A stretch of DNA of 35,661 nucleotides from Sphingobacteriaceae bacterium (lineage in GTDB: Bacteria > Bacteroidota > Bacteroidia > B-17B0 > Aurantibacillaceae). The notes under the pieces were generated by a model, which saw only the letters and a list, made by a program, of their open reading frames with translations, was not told the origin of the DNA and did no database searches. The DNA lies in contig JAHEYG010000021.1 in the NCBI GenBank assembly GCA_023251725.1, positions 1-35,661 of the forward strand, in the 5' to 3' direction. The position numbers and the translations under genes were made by a program. How positions within the stretch are numbered: position 1 is the first letter of the stretch; every line of letters begins with the position of its first letter. This document shows positions 14,476 to 24,598 of the stretch, one piece after another.

Positions 14476-15109
14476 ACTATTTCATAATACGGTTACTCCT
14501 TTGCTTGCGAAGGTGCTTAAGGAATTAATGCGCTCAAAACAATTTCGTGAATTCAGATTGGTGGGTGGCACAGCATTAAGTTTACAAATTGGACATCGAG
14601 AATCGATAGACATAGATTTATTTACAGATGCAAAATATGACTCTATTGATTTTGATGCAATAAATAAATTTCTGAAAAAGAAATACAAATATATTGATTC
14701 AACAAATTACAAAGAAGTTGGAATGGGTAACTCGTATTTTGTAGGAGAAACCAAAACCCATTGCATAAAGTTGGATGTTTTTTATACCGACAAGTTTATT
14801 CAACCAATTACATTAATTGATAATTTACGCTTTGCAAGTATTGAAGAAATAATTGCAATGAAAGTAGATGTTATTGCAAGAGGAGGAAGAAAAAAAGATT
14901 TTTGGGACATTCATGAATTCGTTGGAAATTATTCATTTGAAAAAATGATGAACTTACATAAACAGCGATACCCTTATTCTCATCATAAAAAGGAAATAAA
15001 AAATAACTTTACCAAATTTACCAATGCCGATGAAGACTTTAACCCGGTATGTTTAAAAGGTAAATACTGGGAAGTAATTAAATTAGATATTATAGATTTT
15101 GTGAAATAG
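14468..15109 (+). CDS. AbiEii-family nucleotidyltransferase, putative toxin of second TA pair
   Basis: 214 residues from ATG 14468. A frame open from 14387 exists, but its extra residues are a shadow of the upstream gene. Nucleotidyltransferase motifs: VGGTALSLQIGHRESIDIDLF (32-52) with the D48-x-D50 metal pair, a candidate third acid in KLDVF (D103), and the C-terminal RKKDFWDIHEF (141-151). It differs from the AbiEii protein at 11189: shorter, with a different N-terminus and a different antitoxin partner (XRE-DUF6922 rather than winged-helix AbiEi). Like that pair it has an 8-bp overlap with its partner. Likely modifies an RNA or protein by nucleotide transfer; target unknown. Confidence 0.83.
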   Translation: MSKLFHNTVTPLLAKVLKELMRSKQFREFRLVGGTALSLQIGHRESIDIDLFTDAKYDSIDFDAINKFLKKKYKYIDSTNYKEVGMGNSYFVGETKTHCIKLDVFYTDKFIQPITLIDNLRFASIEEIIAMKVDVIARGGRKKDFWDIHEFVGNYSFEKMMNLHKQRYPYSHHKKEIKNNFTKFTNADEDFNPVCLKGKYWEVIKLDIIDFVK

Positions 15110-15126
15110 CACTATTAAATTCCCCC

Positions 15127-16071
15127 CTATTTCTTAGGCTTATACAAATCCTTTTCCTTTTTCGGGTCAGGCTTCTTCAAATTATCATTTTTGTTTTTTA
15201 AATTTCTCGCATCAATGTCTTCACGCAAAACCCAACGGTCCTTACTCTGCTCATAAGCATCAAAACTTCCATCGGGACCATAATACTGATATTGCCCCTC
15301 CAAAACCGAACCTTCATCCTTTGCCGCTAAATGACTAAACACAATTGAATTATTTTTACTATTGTATTTTAGCGACATGGCCACTTCAGAAGAATATTCG
15401 AACACGGCCCGTTTCGGACTTCGCTTCGGAACTTTAAAAACATCTTTTCCAAATACCGGCACACCATCAGTACGGAAAAATAAAACGTCAATAAATTTTT
15501 TCTGAGTTAAATTATCGTTTCCGTCCCAACCCAATAAAGTATAATACCCATCACAATCAATAATCTCATCGTAATACAACATACCAAACCATTTTGTATT
15601 ATCGGAAACATAATTTTCGGGCGATTTTACAGAAGCAGATTTATCAAGCAAAGGAAAAACTTCGTATTGAATGGTGATTGTTTTACCAAACAATCCTTTT
15701 TTCTGAATTTTTTTATTGTTCACCTGTATAAAACCAAAATACGATTGTGTACCATCGTTACGCGGAACGTTCCATGTGATGATTCTGAATTTTTTATCGC
15801 GGGATGTTATTTTAGAAATTTCTTTTAAACTATCGAAAGGGTATTCTAATGATTTTGGATTCGCTAAAACTTCCAACCATAATTTTAAAAACTCTTTATT
15901 GGCTTCGAAGCGTTCATTTTCCTTTTTAGAAAAAAATAAAGTTTTTTGCAATGCTTTCAAATCCCACTCGGCCTGAGCCATAGAAAAATTTGAAGAATCT
16001 TTTTTTTGAGAGTAATTCTTTAAAACACTAAATAAAAAAATAATTAATAAAGCTTTTCTGAGCATAAACAT
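15127..16071 (-). CDS. Secreted hypothetical protein conserved in Bacteroidota
   Basis: 314 residues with a signal peptide (~1-21, ending KNYSQ). The body is a mixed alpha/beta region containing ITWNVPRNDGTQSYFGFIQ, YYTLLGWDGND and DVLFFRTDGVPVFG, segments I recognise as recurring in a Bacteroidota family without assigned function. The last ~35 residues are lysine/aspartate-rich and probably disordered (DPKKEKDLYKPKK). There is no T9SS sorting domain and no lipobox. It could also start at its second methionine (Met3). It ends 17 bp from the convergent nucleotidyltransferase gene and is divergent from the biotin carboxylase gene. Confidence 0.65.
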   Translation of the reverse strand: MFMLRKALLIIFLFSVLKNYSQKKDSSNFSMAQAEWDLKALQKTLFFSKKENERFEANKEFLKLWLEVLANPKSLEYPFDSLKEISKITSRDKKFRIITWNVPRNDGTQSYFGFIQVNNKKIQKKGLFGKTITIQYEVFPLLDKSASVKSPENYVSDNTKWFGMLYYDEIIDCDGYYTLLGWDGNDNLTQKKFIDVLFFRTDGVPVFGKDVFKVPKRSPKRAVFEYSSEVAMSLKYNSKNNSIVFSHLAAKDEGSVLEGQYQYYGPDGSFDAYEQSKDRWVLREDIDARNLKNKNDNLKKPDPKKEKDLYKPKK

Positions 16072-16154
16072 GTATAATGCAAATATCGCTATTTAGTTAC
16101 ACTAATAAAACAATTAAGAAGGACAAATATTTAGCATAAACACCAATGAATTGT

Positions 16155-16162
16155 TATATTTG
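16155..16162 (+). promoter_or_regulatory. -7 promoter element of the biotin carboxylase gene
   Basis: TATATTTG fits TAnnTTTG, 25 bp before the ATG at 16188. A clear -33 TTG at the right distance is not visible. Confidence 0.5.
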
Positions 16163-16187
16163 AAATTAGATTTTTTTGAACAACACT

Positions 16188-17672
16188 ATGAAGAAGATTT
16201 TAATTGCGAACAGAGGAGAAATTGCCTTACGCGTAATGCGAAGTGCAAAAGAAATGGGTATTAAAACAGTAGCCGTTTTTTCGGAGGCCGACCGAAACGC
16301 GCCCTTTGTGCGTTATGCCGATGAAGCAGTTTGTATTGGTCCGCCCCCCAGCGCACAATCGTATTTACAGGCCGATAAAATTATTGCCGTGTGTAAAAAT
16401 TTAAATGTAGACGGCATTCATCCCGGTTATGGTTTTTTAAGTGAGAATGCCGATTTCGCGCGCAAAGTAAAAAAAGCAGGCATCACTTTTATTGGCCCGA
16501 GCGCCGAAGCAATGGATATGATGGGTGATAAATTAAGTGCGAAAGCCACTGCTAAAAAAAATAAAATTCCAATGATTCCCGGATCTGATGGAGCAATTAG
16601 TGATTTAAAAGAAGCCACTAAACTTGCGAAAGAAATTGGTTTCCCCTTATTAATAAAAGCATCGGCGGGCGGCGGCGGAAAAGGTATGCGCCTTGTAGAA
16701 AAAGAAACTGAAATTGAAGAACAAATGAAAATGGCCATCAGCGAAGCTATTTCCGCCTTCGGAAATGGTGCTGTTTTTATTGAAAAATATGCCAAGGGTC
16801 CGCGCCACATCGAAATTCAAATACTCGCCGATAATCACGGCAATTGCGTTTATTTATTTGAACGCGAATGCAGCATTCAACGTCGCCATCAAAAAGTAAT
16901 TGAAGAAGCACCTTCGAGTGTGTTAACTCCTGAACTAAGAAAACAAATGGGCGAATGCGCTGTAGCCGTTGCAAAAGCCTGCAACTATAGCGGTGCAGGA
17001 ACAGTAGAATTTTTAGTGGATGATAAACTAAATTTTTATTTTTTAGAAATGAATACGCGTTTGCAAGTTGAACACCCGGTTACAGAAATGATTACCGGCT
17101 TGGATTTAGTGAAAGAACAAATAAAAGTTGCACGCGGCGAAAAACTTTCTTTCACACAAAACGATTTAAAAATTAATGGTCACGCTTTAGAAGTTCGTGT
17201 GTGCGCCGAAGATCCTGCCAATGATTTTTTACCCGATATAGGAAAATTACTGGTGTATAAAACGCCAAGTGGCCCCGGTGTGCGTGTGGATGATGGTTTT
17301 GAAGAAGGTATGGATATTCCAATTTACTACGATCCTATGATAGCTAAATTAGTGGTGCATGGAGCCGACCGTAAGGACGCCATTAGCAAAATGCTTCGCG
17401 CTATTAACGATTATAAAATTGTTGGGGTCGAAACCACTTTAGATTTTTGCACTTTTGTATTAAACCACGAAGCTTTTATTTCGGGAAAATTTGACACCGG
17501 TTTTATTAAAAAATATTTTACGCCCGAAATGCTAACTGACTCCGGTAACGAAAATGATGAGGCTTTAGCCATTGTAACGTCTTTTATTTTTAGCTCTCAG
17601 AAAGAGACTCAAAGTAATGCAATTGTACAAGATGTTAAAAAGAGCAAATGGCGACAAAACCGACTCGAATAA
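16188..17672 (+). CDS. accC: Acyl-CoA carboxylase biotin carboxylase subunit
   Basis: 494 residues. Carboxylates biotin on its carrier protein using ATP and bicarbonate. Domains in order: N-terminal biotin carboxylase fold (KKILIANRGEIALRV, HPGYGFLSEN); ATP-grasp with the glycine-rich loop KASAGGGGKGMRLV; catalytic EMNTRLQVEHPVTEM; C-terminal HALEVRVCAEDP, GVRVDDGFEEG and YYDPMIAKL. The last ~45 residues (from SFIFSSQKE to KWRQNRLE) are an extension seen in Bacteroidota homologues. Start chosen at ATG 16188 (MKKIL); an upstream in-frame TTG would add only four residues. No biotin carrier or carboxyltransferase gene is adjacent, so whether it serves acetyl-CoA or propionyl/other acyl-CoA carboxylation cannot be decided here. 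Confidence 0.93.
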   Translation: MKKILIANRGEIALRVMRSAKEMGIKTVAVFSEADRNAPFVRYADEAVCIGPPPSAQSYLQADKIIAVCKNLNVDGIHPGYGFLSENADFARKVKKAGITFIGPSAEAMDMMGDKLSAKATAKKNKIPMIPGSDGAISDLKEATKLAKEIGFPLLIKASAGGGGKGMRLVEKETEIEEQMKMAISEAISAFGNGAVFIEKYAKGPRHIEIQILADNHGNCVYLFERECSIQRRHQKVIEEAPSSVLTPELRKQMGECAVAVAKACNYSGAGTVEFLVDDKLNFYFLEMNTRLQVEHPVTEMITGLDLVKEQIKVARGEKLSFTQNDLKINGHALEVRVCAEDPANDFLPDIGKLLVYKTPSGPGVRVDDGFEEGMDIPIYYDPMIAKLVVHGADRKDAISKMLRAINDYKIVGVETTLDFCTFVLNHEAFISGKFDTGFIKKYFTPEMLTDSGNENDEALAIVTSFIFSSQKETQSNAIVQDVKKSKWRQNRLE

Positions 17673-17718
17673 TGTGTAACTTTAGGTTACTTTTTACGTA
17701 AAATGTTATAAAAGGTAT

Positions 17719-18378
17719 ATGTACAATTTGAATTACATATTTTCCTACCCAAATAATTCAGCAATTAAAAAATCTGTCTACATCACCCTCATTTTTATTT
17801 TTTTTATTGGATTTGAATCTTTTTCACAAAATAATTCTGATTTTTCAATTCCTGAAAATAAAATTCAATTACAAGTTCGGGCCGAAATTATGAATGGCGA
17901 TACAGTACCGGTAATTGATTTAAGTGCGGTTTATGTTTACACAGATTATATTTATAAAAATCCTCGTCAGTACGAACAATGGACACGCATTAAATTCAAT
18001 GTAAAAAAAGTTTATCCTTACGCTATTTTGGCTGCTGCCAAATTAAAAGAATACGATATTGTGCTTGAACGAATGCCAACCGAAAGATTAAAAAAAGCTT
18101 ATTTAAGAATTTGTGAAAAAGATTTGAAACATGAATTTGAAGATGAGTTAAAAAATTTATCAATTACCCAAGGCCGCGTACTTATGAAATTAATTGACCG
18201 CGAATCGGGTAAAACTACCTACGAAATTGTGAAACAAATGAGGGGCGGATTTCAGGCAGTAATGTGGCAAGCTATTGCCAGAATATTTGGAAATAATATG
18301 AAATCAGAATATCAGGGAATGGGTGAAGATGTTATGATTGAACGCGCCATTAAATTAGTTGAAGCCGGTGCATTTTAA
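17719..18378 (+). CDS. DUF4294 domain protein, exported
   Basis: 219 residues. The hydrophobic stretch ~20-35 preceded by a basic N-terminus ends at FESFSQ, a likely signal peptide. The DUF4294 core runs ~60-205: [15 protein letters not shown], the [16 protein letters not shown] helix, [20 protein letters not shown], and the [14 protein letters not shown] helix. The family is Bacteroidota-specific and lacks an assigned activity. Its stop codon overlaps the stop of the convergent OstA-like gene (four shared bases). Confidence 0.85.
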   Translation: MYNLNYIFSYPNNSAIKKSVYITLIFIFFIGFESFSQNNSDFSIPENKIQLQVRAEIMNGDTVPVIDLSAVYVYTDYIYKNPRQYEQWTRIKFNVKKVYPYAILAAAKLKEYDIVLERMPTERLKKAYLRICEKDLKHEFEDELKNLSITQGRVLMKLIDRESGKTTYEIVKQMRGGFQAVMWQAIARIFGNNMKSEYQGMGEDVMIERAIKLVEAGAF

Positions 18379-19958
18379 TTCTCATCCTTTTTTATTGCCG
18401 ATTTTCTTAAATTTTCCTCTTCAACACTTCTCAAAAATAATTCTGCCCGCGATTTTGGTTGCCGAGTAATTTGCCAGTTAAAGCCTTTTAATTTTGCTTC
18501 CGCTACATTTACATCTTTTATGGGAGTTACGGTGCTCTCAGGTTTATTAAGAAGGGAAACTTTATCTAATTCGCCTTTCTTAAACCAAACATTTATATCG
18601 GTACAAACAGATTTATTTAAACCAATTACTTTTCCCTTACTTTTTGGATAATAATAAATTTGCGAATTACTTCGTACCATTATTTTACTAATGGTATCGT
18701 TTTTAAAAAAACCATGAATTGATTTTCCTACTATTTGATTAAATTTATCGTTACTCAGCGAATCGGCTTTTTGAATTACAAAAGCATTATTCCATAAATT
18801 AAATCCGTATATACCGTGTTTACCGACCGTTACATCAATTTTTCGGGCGGTTGATTGTCCGTTTTGAGCCCACAAAATTGGTGCGTAAAACATATGCATT
18901 AACGAATCGGTGGTATTATACCCCAACGAATCGCAAGCTCCTTGCAAATCTTTTTTATAAAATTTCACGTGACGATACGCTTTCATTAAATTATTTATAG
19001 AATCAATATCGGTGTGATACAATGTATCGGCTGTTAAAAACAATGAATCTTTTCCCATTGCGCGAGTATACAAAGGTTTTATGGTTACCATTGCTTTCGA
19101 ACCTTTTTCGAAATACTCGGCGTATCCTCCGTAAATTATAGATTTATTTGTTGTATCAATCAATCTTACATTCTTAAATGCTTTTCCCAAGCCAAGCTTC
19201 CTGTCGTAATACAAACTATCGCCGGTTAATTTTTGTTCTTTGGTTACAAGCAAAGCATTTTTGCTGAATTGAGATTTATCATTTTGCGTATCGTACAAAC
19301 CATTTTCACAATAAATATAATCGGTTTTACTAATAATAATACTCGGTCCCAAAAAATACGCTGTTTTAGAAATCGTATTATATTTTAATGTATCGCCGCG
19401 CATGGTGTACTTAGGATTTTTTAATTCAACATCGTGCTTAAAAGTTACATCTTTGGTGGCAGAATAATAATGGCCGTTTTTACTTACCAAAACATTTTCT
19501 TTATTTACAATGGTGCCCCCGTTATAATAATGAGCAATGGAGTTGGCCACTTCAAACGTCATAAGATTTGTAGTAAGTGTCATGTCTTTTTCGATACACC
19601 TTACATTATTTTCGAGCGTGGCTAATTTGGTATTGCCATTGTAAAATAATTTGTCGCCATAAGCAAAAATACTATCTCCCTTTACAATAGAGATATGACC
19701 AAATGCTTCCAAATTATTTCCCTCGTACAAATAGGCGCTATCGCAATTCATTACCGCGCCTTCGTGTGCGCAAACTACTTCGCCAATTAATCGCTGAGCT
19801 TTAATACCTTTATCGTAACGCAACACACCGGCGTGACGAATTTCGATTTGCTTGGGTTTTTCATTGGTGTTTTTTGGCGGTGTAATGGTTTTGGTTTGAG
19901 AACATAGCATTCCTGTTAATAAACAAAATAAATATATTATGTAAAATGTTACTTTCAA
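18375..19958 (-). CDS. OstA-like (LptA/LptD-N domain) periplasmic protein
   Basis: 527 residues with a signal peptide (~1-20). Repeated OstA/LptA beta-strand units run from ~35 to ~350: '[19 protein letters not shown]', [44 protein letters not shown]. These are the beta-jellyroll repeats that form the periplasmic bridge for lipopolysaccharide. The C-terminal ~150 residues ([26 protein letters not shown]) continue the Bacteroidota OstA-like architecture. It is the last gene of a four-gene operon that begins with lptF and starts two bases after the GT2 gene ends, so a role in LPS transport is likely. It is much longer than LptA of Proteobacteria (~185 aa). Confidence 0.85.
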   Translation of the reverse strand: MKVTFYIIYLFCLLTGMLCSQTKTITPPKNTNEKPKQIEIRHAGVLRYDKGIKAQRLIGEVVCAHEGAVMNCDSAYLYEGNNLEAFGHISIVKGDSIFAYGDKLFYNGNTKLATLENNVRCIEKDMTLTTNLMTFEVANSIAHYYNGGTIVNKENVLVSKNGHYYSATKDVTFKHDVELKNPKYTMRGDTLKYNTISKTAYFLGPSIIISKTDYIYCENGLYDTQNDKSQFSKNALLVTKEQKLTGDSLYYDRKLGLGKAFKNVRLIDTTNKSIIYGGYAEYFEKGSKAMVTIKPLYTRAMGKDSLFLTADTLYHTDIDSINNLMKAYRHVKFYKKDLQGACDSLGYNTTDSLMHMFYAPILWAQNGQSTARKIDVTVGKHGIYGFNLWNNAFVIQKADSLSNDKFNQIVGKSIHGFFKNDTISKIMVRSNSQIYYYPKSKGKVIGLNKSVCTDINVWFKKGELDKVSLLNKPESTVTPIKDVNVAEAKLKGFNWQITRQPKSRAELFLRSVEEENLRKSAIKKDEN

Positions 19959-19960
19959 TT

Positions 19961-21121
19961 TTATACTTCTCTTTTAGTAGGTTGCCAAACATTACTATCG
20001 ACCCCTTTAATAAAAACAAAAAAACCATTGAGTAAAGCCGCATTCATTAAATAAAAGTGGCTTACGAAACGAATAAGTTTAAAAGGAATCAACTTTTCAA
20101 TTAGCGGAGTTAAAAATCCCACTATCTGCAAAAGAAAAATAAATAAAAATAATTTACTGCTAAAGGCCAGAATTAACGAAATCAAAACACATTTAATTAA
20201 TAAAAACGGAGTTAACCAGCGAAATACTTTATGCGACCAAAAAGCAAATGCGGAGCCCTTCCAAAATGGAAGCAATAATTTTTTGTAACGAAACAAATTT
20301 TGAAAATTGCCTATAGAAATTCGAACTTTTCGTTTAAATTCTTCTTGAGATTGAGTGGAAACGTCTTCCAGACAAATACACTCTTTATCAAAAACAATTT
20401 GCTTACCCCGCTCTATTACGTTCATGGTAATAAAAAAATCGTCCATATAAAATTTCGGCGGAATGGGCGCAAAATTTTCTTTACGAATAGCATAACAAGC
20501 TCCTTCCGCCCCCATTATTATATCCCACCGCAAGTACTCGGCATATTTTACTTTATTCTCTAAAGCGATGTAAGATTTTTCCTGCGACGCAATGCCGGTA
20601 TTAGTTTCGGATACTTTAAGAATGTTGGCGGCCACTAAAGCGATTTTTTCATTCTTAAAATGGCGTATTAAATTAAAAATGGTTTCGGGTTTAAATAATA
20701 CATTGGCATCGGTTAAAATAAAAATATCGGCTTGGCTTTGTTCGGCTAATTTATTTACAATACCCGATTTTCCGGTGCGTCCTGCAAAAGTTGTTAATTT
20801 TAATTGGGGAAATTTTTTTTGCCATTCGGTAATAATAGAATCCGTTTCATCAGTAGAAGCATCGGATCCAATGTAAAACATAATTTTTTCTTTGGGATAA
20901 TTGGTTTCGTAAACCGATTTAATTTTTTTGCCAATAACTTTTTCTTCATTATACGCCGCCATTAAAATAGCAATGCTTGGTAACTCATCGGTTGGAATAA
21001 ATTGAGCAGTATTTTTCTTTTTATTGTACGTAAATAAAATTAATACCAGCGGATAAAACAAATACGTATGCAAAATTAAATACACTGCTATTACAAATAT
21101 TATTACAAGCACATTATGCAT
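19961..21121 (-). CDS. Membrane-bound family 2 glycosyltransferase
   Basis: 386 residues. One membrane helix (~5-28) is followed by a cytoplasmic GT-A domain (~48-270): [23 protein letters not shown], the metal-binding neighbourhood ILTDANV, an acidic pair in [12 protein letters not shown] (the catalytic-base region), and [13 protein letters not shown] in the place of the QxxRW motif. About three C-terminal helices follow (~300-375). This resembles processive or lipid-linked BcsA/HasA-type enzymes, but the weak QxxRW leaves processivity open. It overlaps the upstream GT4 gene by 8 bp. In this operon it probably acts in lipopolysaccharide or surface-glycan synthesis. Confidence 0.85.
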   Translation of the reverse strand: MHNVLVIIFVIAVYLILHTYLFYPLVLILFTYNKKKNTAQFIPTDELPSIAILMAAYNEEKVIGKKIKSVYETNYPKEKIMFYIGSDASTDETDSIITEWQKKFPQLKLTTFAGRTGKSGIVNKLAEQSQADIFILTDANVLFKPETIFNLIRHFKNEKIALVAANILKVSETNTGIASQEKSYIALENKVKYAEYLRWDIIMGAEGACYAIRKENFAPIPPKFYMDDFFITMNVIERGKQIVFDKECICLEDVSTQSQEEFKRKVRISIGNFQNLFRYKKLLLPFWKGSAFAFWSHKVFRWLTPFLLIKCVLISLILAFSSKLFLFIFLLQIVGFLTPLIEKLIPFKLIRFVSHFYLMNAALLNGFFVFIKGVDSNVWQPTKREV

Positions 21122-22334
21122 TTACAAGTTCATTATAAAAATTTATTAATTTGCCCACCACTTTTTTATTATCAAATTCAGTTTCGGCAAAAGCTTGCGC
21201 ATTTTGTTCAAGCCATTTTATTTTTTGAGGGTCTTGCAATAAACTAATAACAGCGGTATTAAAATCTTTTGCAGTATCGGCAATTAAAATATTTTTACCG
21301 TTTTCAATATTAATTCCTTCGGCACCAATGTTTGTAGATACAATAGCTTTACCGTACGCCATGCCTTCAATAATTTTTATTCGCAATCCGCTTCCCGATA
21401 ATAAAGGCACCAGCATAATTTCATGTTCATTATAAAATATTTTTCCGTCAGGCACATTTTCAATAATTTGTACATTGGGCAGATTTAATTTTAAAATACT
21501 ATCAGGCATGTTACGTCCTGCAATTACCAATTTGCAATCGGGCACTGTTTTAATTATATCTGACCAACAATTATTTAAAAACCAATGGGCTGCTTCTATA
21601 TTTGGCATCCAATCCATTGATGAAAAAAGAAAAATTGATTTTGGTTTTTTATTTTCACTTGCTTTTACTTTGTAAGCATTAACATCCACACCCGTAATAC
21701 AAGTGTAAATTGGTTTCTTACTCTTAGTAAAATTCTGAATGTTTTTTTCAAAAACCGCTTTATCAAAATTAGTTATACTAACAATGGCGTCTATTTTTTG
21801 CAATACATTTAATTCGAATTGCTTTAATTTTTTCGCCTGAAGAGATAAATACCATTTCTTAAGACCCCCTTTTTCATTCTGTAAATGCCGTTCCCAAATT
21901 AAATATTCGACATTATGTGCACGCAAAACAATTTTAGCTTTAGAATATTTTCTTATCACCTCAATATAATTCCCAACAAATAATCCTTCTAGCTGAACAA
22001 CATCAAATTCATTTGATTTTAATTTCTCTATCAAAGTATTTTCAAATTCCTTAAAATAAAACCGACTTACAAAATACGATTGCGACGAAAATAAATTCAT
22101 AAACGCCGCAAAAGGTTTCACATCTGCATCACGAAACACCGATTTGTAATTTGCCTTTTGTTTATAGTCGGCCGGAACTTCGCTGTCTTTTTTAAAATGT
22201 TTTTTGGTATTAATGGTTAGCACGTGCAATTCAATTCCATTAGTAATAAACCCCATGCCCATATTATTAATGGCAATGGAGCTTCCATCGTTGGGAGGGT
22301 ACGGTGCCTTATTACATATTTGAAGAACGCGCAT
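21114..22334 (-). CDS. Family 4 glycosyltransferase
   Basis: 406 residues, cytoplasmic GT-B fold. The N-terminal domain opens MRVLQICNKAPYPPNDGSS (the 'P..GG' acceptor loop) and includes FDVVQLEGLF and VLRAHNVEYLIWE. The C-terminal nucleotide-sugar domain includes SIFLFSSMDWMPN, CKLVIAGRNMP, VPLLSGSGLRIKIIEGMAYG and AIVSTNIGAEGI, the donor-binding E-x7-E region. It transfers a sugar from a nucleotide donor, probably in LPS core or O-chain assembly given lptF upstream. Its ATG is one base after the lptF stop and its end overlaps the GT2 gene, so it is tightly operonic. Confidence 0.88.
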   Translation of the reverse strand: MRVLQICNKAPYPPNDGSSIAINNMGMGFITNGIELHVLTINTKKHFKKDSEVPADYKQKANYKSVFRDADVKPFAAFMNLFSSQSYFVSRFYFKEFENTLIEKLKSNEFDVVQLEGLFVGNYIEVIRKYSKAKIVLRAHNVEYLIWERHLQNEKGGLKKWYLSLQAKKLKQFELNVLQKIDAIVSITNFDKAVFEKNIQNFTKSKKPIYTCITGVDVNAYKVKASENKKPKSIFLFSSMDWMPNIEAAHWFLNNCWSDIIKTVPDCKLVIAGRNMPDSILKLNLPNVQIIENVPDGKIFYNEHEIMLVPLLSGSGLRIKIIEGMAYGKAIVSTNIGAEGINIENGKNILIADTAKDFNTAVISLLQDPQKIKWLEQNAQAFAETEFDNKKVVGKLINFYNELVNA

Positions 22335-23759
22335 TTATTTTTTACGGATAAATATTTTTTTTATAGTTTGAATATAAGAATCAATATCAAACAAAGCCGA
22401 ATCGTTAGCTGCTTTATAAGTTAAAAACATTCCTAACGGCAAAAATAAATACAAAGGCATCCACATTCCAATCCAGGGTTCTAATACTCCTTCTATGGTT
22501 AAGTTTTTAAAAACTTCGGTAAAAATAAAATAGGCCAGAAAGAAAAACACCGCTACAACAACCGGCAATCCTAAACCGCCCTTTCGAATAATGGCTCCCA
22601 ATGGGGCTCCCACAAAAAATAAAACAATACAAGCAAAACATACATTTATTTTTTCGTGCCATCCCATTTTATATTCTGTAGAAATAGAAGTTTCTATCTT
22701 CGCATTTTCATTAGTAGAATCGATGAACCCGGTAGAGCCACGTGCAAAATTTAAAGCGGCATCCATACATCTTTTATATTCTTCAGCATTTAAACCACCG
22801 TAAAATTTTTGAATATTATAAACAATTTTCATTGGAGATTTAAGGCGGAAAGAAGTTCTGGCACAAAAATAATATTTCGCCTGAGTTTGAAGATCTTTAT
22901 ACCTGCCCTGAAGTTTTATATCTGCCGTATCTAATTCGTGATCAATTTGCCAGATATTCATCATTTCGTTATGGTGAGCGAACAAATTCTGATCGGTGCG
23001 TTTTAATTTAAAATCGGTGAGTGCAATGTTTACTACAAGTTCTTTAAAATTTAATTGCATTAATGGTTTGGTTAATTTACTCCCGTTCTCAGGCACCAAC
23101 TCTTCATAACGGTTTCCATTACTTAATTTTATTACAAGGTAATTAGTGTCAACACTCGTATTCATATAACCGCTATCGGCGTATAACTGTATATCGTTTC
23201 CCAACCTCGAAGTATGATCGTAAATAATTACATCTCTTATACTATGTTCATCTTTTCCTTTTTTTCCCACCTTAAGCGTATAATTTTCAATTTCATTATA
23301 AAAAATACCTTCTTTAATTTTCATCGCCGGCTTGGTCTGTCGTATGTCCCACAATAGCGATTGCGATAATAAAGTAACTTTTGGCAAAATGTAATTATTA
23401 AAAACAAATGTTAGTCCGGCTAAAATCAGTATCAAAATAAAAACCGGTTTAATAATTTTAAATAACGATAAACCCGACGATTTCATGGCGGCCAATTCGT
23501 AATTTTCGGCCAGGTTACCGAAACACATAATGGAAGCTAAAAGAACTGCCAATGGAATGCATTGTGGAATGATAGCAATCCAGAAGAAAAAAAACAATTT
23601 GCTTAATGTCCAAAAACTCAAGCCTTTACCAATAAAATCATCGAGGTATGTAATTACTACTTCCACTAAAAAAAACAAAAATACACTTACAAACAGCGAA
23701 ATGGCGAACGGAGGTAAAAACGATTTTATTAATAAATTATGTAACTTTTTTAAACTCAC
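22335..23759 (-). CDS. LptF/LptG family LPS export permease
   Basis: 474 residues. N-terminal helices (~15-38, ~50-75, ~97-120), a periplasmic beta-jellyroll (~140-350), and C-terminal helices (~370-455) match the YjgP/YjgQ family. The cytoplasmic coupling helix NLAENYELAAMKSSG, which contacts the LptB ATPase, is well conserved. It works with LptB to extract lipopolysaccharide from the inner membrane and pass it to OstA/LptA-like proteins; one such protein is encoded at the end of this operon. The start is GTG at 23759, chosen because an AGGAG Shine-Dalgarno sequence, unusual in this phylum, lies just upstream. LptF and LptG cannot be told apart here. Confidence 0.9.
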   Translation of the reverse strand: MSLKKLHNLLIKSFLPPFAISLFVSVFLFFLVEVVITYLDDFIGKGLSFWTLSKLFFFFWIAIIPQCIPLAVLLASIMCFGNLAENYELAAMKSSGLSLFKIIKPVFILILILAGLTFVFNNYILPKVTLLSQSLLWDIRQTKPAMKIKEGIFYNEIENYTLKVGKKGKDEHSIRDVIIYDHTSRLGNDIQLYADSGYMNTSVDTNYLVIKLSNGNRYEELVPENGSKLTKPLMQLNFKELVVNIALTDFKLKRTDQNLFAHHNEMMNIWQIDHELDTADIKLQGRYKDLQTQAKYYFCARTSFRLKSPMKIVYNIQKFYGGLNAEEYKRCMDAALNFARGSTGFIDSTNENAKIETSISTEYKMGWHEKINVCFACIVLFFVGAPLGAIIRKGGLGLPVVVAVFFFLAYFIFTEVFKNLTIEGVLEPWIGMWMPLYLFLPLGMFLTYKAANDSALFDIDSYIQTIKKIFIRKK

Positions 23760-23821
23760 AATATTCTCCTAATATACGTTGAAATTAAAAAATTACATAT
23801 CTTCATATGACGTAAAATTGT

Positions 23822-23829
23822 TATTTTTG
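23822..23829 (+). promoter_or_regulatory. -7 element of the GT2 gene
   Basis: TATTTTTG fits TAnnTTTG and lies 10 bp before the ATG at 23840, implying a very short leader. No good -33 TTG is seen. Confidence 0.45.
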
Positions 23830-23839
23830 TTTAAATATT

Positions 23840-24589
23840 ATGATTAACAACAAAAAAATAGTAGTAGTTCTTCCTGCTTACAATGCGGCGCTCACTTTAA
23901 AGAAAACGTACGACGAAATTCCGTTTGATATTGTGGATGACGTGGTGTTGGTGGACGATTGCAGTAGAGATAATACAGTAGAAGTGGCGAAGTCGCTTGG
24001 AATTACCAATGTAATTAAGCACGAAAAAAATACGGGTTACGGTGGCAATCAAAAAACCTGTTACGATACCGCTTTAAAATTGGGAGCAGATATTGTGGTG
24101 ATGTTGCACCCCGATTATCAATATACTCCCAAATTGATTCACAGCATGTGTTACATTATTGCCAATGAGTTGTACCCTGCCGTTTTTGGTTCGCGTATTT
24201 TGGGAGGTGGCGCGCTTAAAGGAGGAATGCCAATGTATAAATATATTTTTAACCGTTGTTTAACTTTGAGTCAGAATATTTTGGTTTGGCAAAAATTATC
24301 AGAATATCATACCGGTTATCGTGCATTTTCGAAAGACATTTTAGAGAAAATTAATTACCATGCTAATTCGGATGATTTTGTTTTTGATAATCAAATGATT
24401 TCGCAAATTTTTTATGCAGGTTTTGAAATTGCAGAAGTAACTTGCCCAACTAAATATTTTCCGGAAGCAAGCTCTATTAATTTTAGTCGCAGTATGAAGT
24501 ATGGAATTGGTGTATTGGGAGTTTCATTCAGGCACCGTTTCAATAAGATGGGATTGATGAAGTCGGAGATTTATAAAACGAGGAAGTGA
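23840..24589 (+). CDS. Family 2 glycosyltransferase, DPM1-like
   Basis: 249 residues, no membrane helix. GT-A domain: VVVLPAYNAALTL, VVLVDDCSRDNTVEVA (nucleotide binding), KNTGYGGNQKTCYDTAL, the HPDYQYTPK metal-site region, and SRILGGGALKGGMPMYK. The FNRCLTLSQNILVWQKLSEYHTGYRAFS segment is typical of dolichol/polyprenyl-phosphate mannose- or glucose-transferase-like enzymes, which load a sugar on a lipid carrier; without C-terminal helices this one would be a soluble or peripheral member. Divergent from the lptF operon across 80 bp. Confidence 0.87.
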   Translation: MINNKKIVVVLPAYNAALTLKKTYDEIPFDIVDDVVLVDDCSRDNTVEVAKSLGITNVIKHEKNTGYGGNQKTCYDTALKLGADIVVMLHPDYQYTPKLIHSMCYIIANELYPAVFGSRILGGGALKGGMPMYKYIFNRCLTLSQNILVWQKLSEYHTGYRAFSKDILEKINYHANSDDFVFDNQMISQIFYAGFEIAEVTCPTKYFPEASSINFSRSMKYGIGVLGVSFRHRFNKMGLMKSEIYKTRK

Positions 24590-24598
24590 GAAGTTAAC

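Noticed and set aside
16176-16187. TTG start for the biotin carboxylase
   Set aside because: Homologues begin with MKKILIANRGEIALR; ATG 16188 fits.
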